NCBI GenBank assembly: GCA_017435425.1
Contig: JAFSFC010000063.1
Span: 1-32,333, forward strand
From: Ruminiclostridium sp.
Lineage (GTDB): Bacteria > Bacillota > Clostridia > Oscillospirales > Oscillospiraceae
Direction of reading: 5' to 3'
DNA length: 32,333 bases
A program made the position numbers and the translations under genes. Shown in pieces: positions 31,164 to 32,333 of this stretch; position 1 is the stretch's first letter, and every line of letters begins with the position of its first letter. The notes under the pieces were generated by a model. The model saw only the letters and a list, made by a program, of their open reading frames with translations, did no database searches and was not told the DNA's origin.

Positions 31164-32288
31164 TCAGAGATTGAGAAGCTGGTTTTTCTTTGCCTCGTAG
31201 TCCTCGGGGGAGATGAGGCCGTCCTCCTGAAGCTGCTTGTAGGTCCGCAGGCGGGCGGAGAGCTCCTGGGGATCCAGGTCCCGCACTGCCACCTGGACGG
31301 TCTGGGCGGGCTCGGAGAACCGGTTGAATATGTCCTGCATGAGGATGGGAGGCAGGAGGGGAACGAAGAAGGCCATCACCAGGCACAGAAGGCCCAGGTC
31401 ACAGGGGATGCCCCGGTCGTGCGCCTGGATGTCGGTCCGCTTGGCGCTCTGGTAGACCCAGTAGATCAGGTAGAAGGGCACGAAGATGCACAGCAGCAGC
31501 TGGTTAGTGGGGTTCCGGTCAGAGGAGTCCCGGGTACCGTTCAGGAAGCCGGTGGTCCGATAGATCCAGATGCAGTACCACACGCCGAAGGTGAAGATCA
31601 GCAGCAGGATGTGCTTGAGCATGTCGCACCGGCCGTCCCACACCTTGGGCTGGTAGGTGGGCAGGGGCTCCTGGGGCTGGGCGGCGTCCTGAGGGATCTG
31701 GTCATCGGTCCCGGGGACAGCGGGCTCGGTCCGGGCGGGCTGGGGATCCAGGTCCCGCATGGGGTTGCCGTCCGGGAAGACCACCGTAAGGCTTATGAGG
31801 AAGTAGAGGGCCACCACCAGGATGTTGGCCAGGAAGCCCATGATGTGCATGGAGGCCAGGGTGGCCAGCAGGGCGGCGGCAAAGGCCAGGATGCCCGGCA
31901 GGAACCACAGGGTCTCGGTGACCGGCTGGTGCTTTTTCAGGGCCTCCACGAAGGGACAGGCGGCCCAGGCGGTGAGGACCAGGGCGGCCAGCAGGAAGCA
32001 CAGGTTGGACAGGCCGTACCAGAGCCCGTAGGAGGTGGTGGCCAGGCCGATGGCGGCAGCCAGGGTCAGCCCCGCCGGAGCCAGGTACAGAAGCATGTCC
32101 TTTCGGTTCAGGAAGAGGACCACGGCGAAAAAGACATAGGCGGCGAAGGTCACCAGGGCACTAAAGGAGGACAGGAAGGACAGACCAAAGGTCAGGCCCC
32201 GGGCCAGGGTGGTCAGTTCGGTGAGGGCGGCCAGGCAGAGAAGGATGGCCGTAATGAGGGGGACAGGCGCAATGGAACGTTGGTTCAT
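31164..32288 (-). CDS. DUF4234 membrane protein with C-terminal SHOCT domain
   Basis: The 374-residue protein has about six N-terminal helices (residues 8-170), a proline/glutamine-rich linker (about 175-212), a DUF4234-like pair of helices (MLKHILLLIFTFGVWYCIWI, then PTNQLLLCIFVPFYLIYWVY), another helix, and a C-terminal SHOCT motif (RLRTYKQLQEDGLISPEDYE). SHOCT is a short oligomerisation module found at protein ends. No function is known. The ATG at 32288 has AAAGGA upstream. Confidence 0.85.
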   Translation of the reverse strand: MNQRSIAPVPLITAILLCLAALTELTTLARGLTFGLSFLSSFSALVTFAAYVFFAVVLFLNRKDMLLYLAPAGLTLAAAIGLATTSYGLWYGLSNLCFLLAALVLTAWAACPFVEALKKHQPVTETLWFLPGILAFAAALLATLASMHIMGFLANILVVALYFLISLTVVFPDGNPMRDLDPQPARTEPAVPGTDDQIPQDAAQPQEPLPTYQPKVWDGRCDMLKHILLLIFTFGVWYCIWIYRTTGFLNGTRDSSDRNPTNQLLLCIFVPFYLIYWVYQSAKRTDIQAHDRGIPCDLGLLCLVMAFFVPLLPPILMQDIFNRFSEPAQTVQVAVRDLDPQELSARLRTYKQLQEDGLISPEDYEAKKNQLLNL

Positions 32289-32308
32289 GGCGTCAGATCC
32301 TTTCTTTT

Positions 32309-32314
32309 AGTATA
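32309..32314 (-). promoter_or_regulatory. -10 box of the DUF4234 gene promoter
   Basis: TATACT on the minus strand; the matching -35 box would fall just past the window end. Confidence 0.5.
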
Positions 32315-32333
32315 GTGTCATGATAGCGGAAAT

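Overview
The window reads as chromosomal DNA from a GC-rich anaerobic Firmicute, most likely a gut member of the Clostridia near Oscillospiraceae (Flavonifractor/Lawsonibacter-type). This is inferred from gene content only: an NADH-linked [FeFe] hydrogenase operon, a reverse rubrerythrin, a T-box alaS leader, RNase M5, GGAGG ribosome-binding sites and sigma-A promoters with 17-bp spacers. No phage, IS or CRISPR locus is visible.

Layout. 1-6.3 kb: the end of a MATE exporter, an NSS sodium symporter, truA, a DMT exporter, a small XRE regulator divergent from a DUF6809 gene, and an AI-2E-type membrane protein. 6.4-7.5 kb: a class III Fic adenylyltransferase flanked by direct repeats of a tRNA-Leu 3' end plus terminator, then two identical tRNA-Leu(CAG) genes, each with its own promoter and terminator. 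7.6-9.4 kb: the operon tsaE-tsaB-upp (minus strand). 9.6-11.7 kb: a RodA/FtsW-family SEDS protein and a secreted SLH-domain protein. 11.7-15.6 kb: T-box leader with alaS, then a cupin and a HIT protein. 15.8-19.7 kb: the overlapping operon comEC-holA-rnmV. 19.8-24.6 kb: reverse rubrerythrin, a lipoprotein alkyl sulfatase, a membrane acyltransferase, a VOC protein and a PepSY lipoprotein. 25.0-30.5 kb: the hydrogenase operon hydC-hydB-hydA (minus strand). HydB carries an extra C-terminal GltD/NfnB-like flavin and NAD(P)H module, and the operon has a leader of about 260 nt. 31.2-32.3 kb: a DUF4234/SHOCT membrane protein.

The hydrogenase operon is the clearest metabolic system. HydC (NuoE-like), HydB (NuoF-like, fused to GltD) and HydA (H-cluster subunit) should form a soluble flavin-based complex coupling ferredoxin and pyridine nucleotide to H2. 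The fusion suggests a second flavin and a second nucleotide site.

The least explained signal is non-coding. Multi-hairpin elements sit just after stop codons. One family (14712-14884, 15603-15719, 24801-24989 on the minus strand, and a tail only at 7561-7597) keeps fixed linkers while its stems differ in sequence but still pair. A second class has short palindromes separated by GTGAAAT (24605-24718) or TGAAG (31046-31125). A third is a 135-bp palindromic element after truA.
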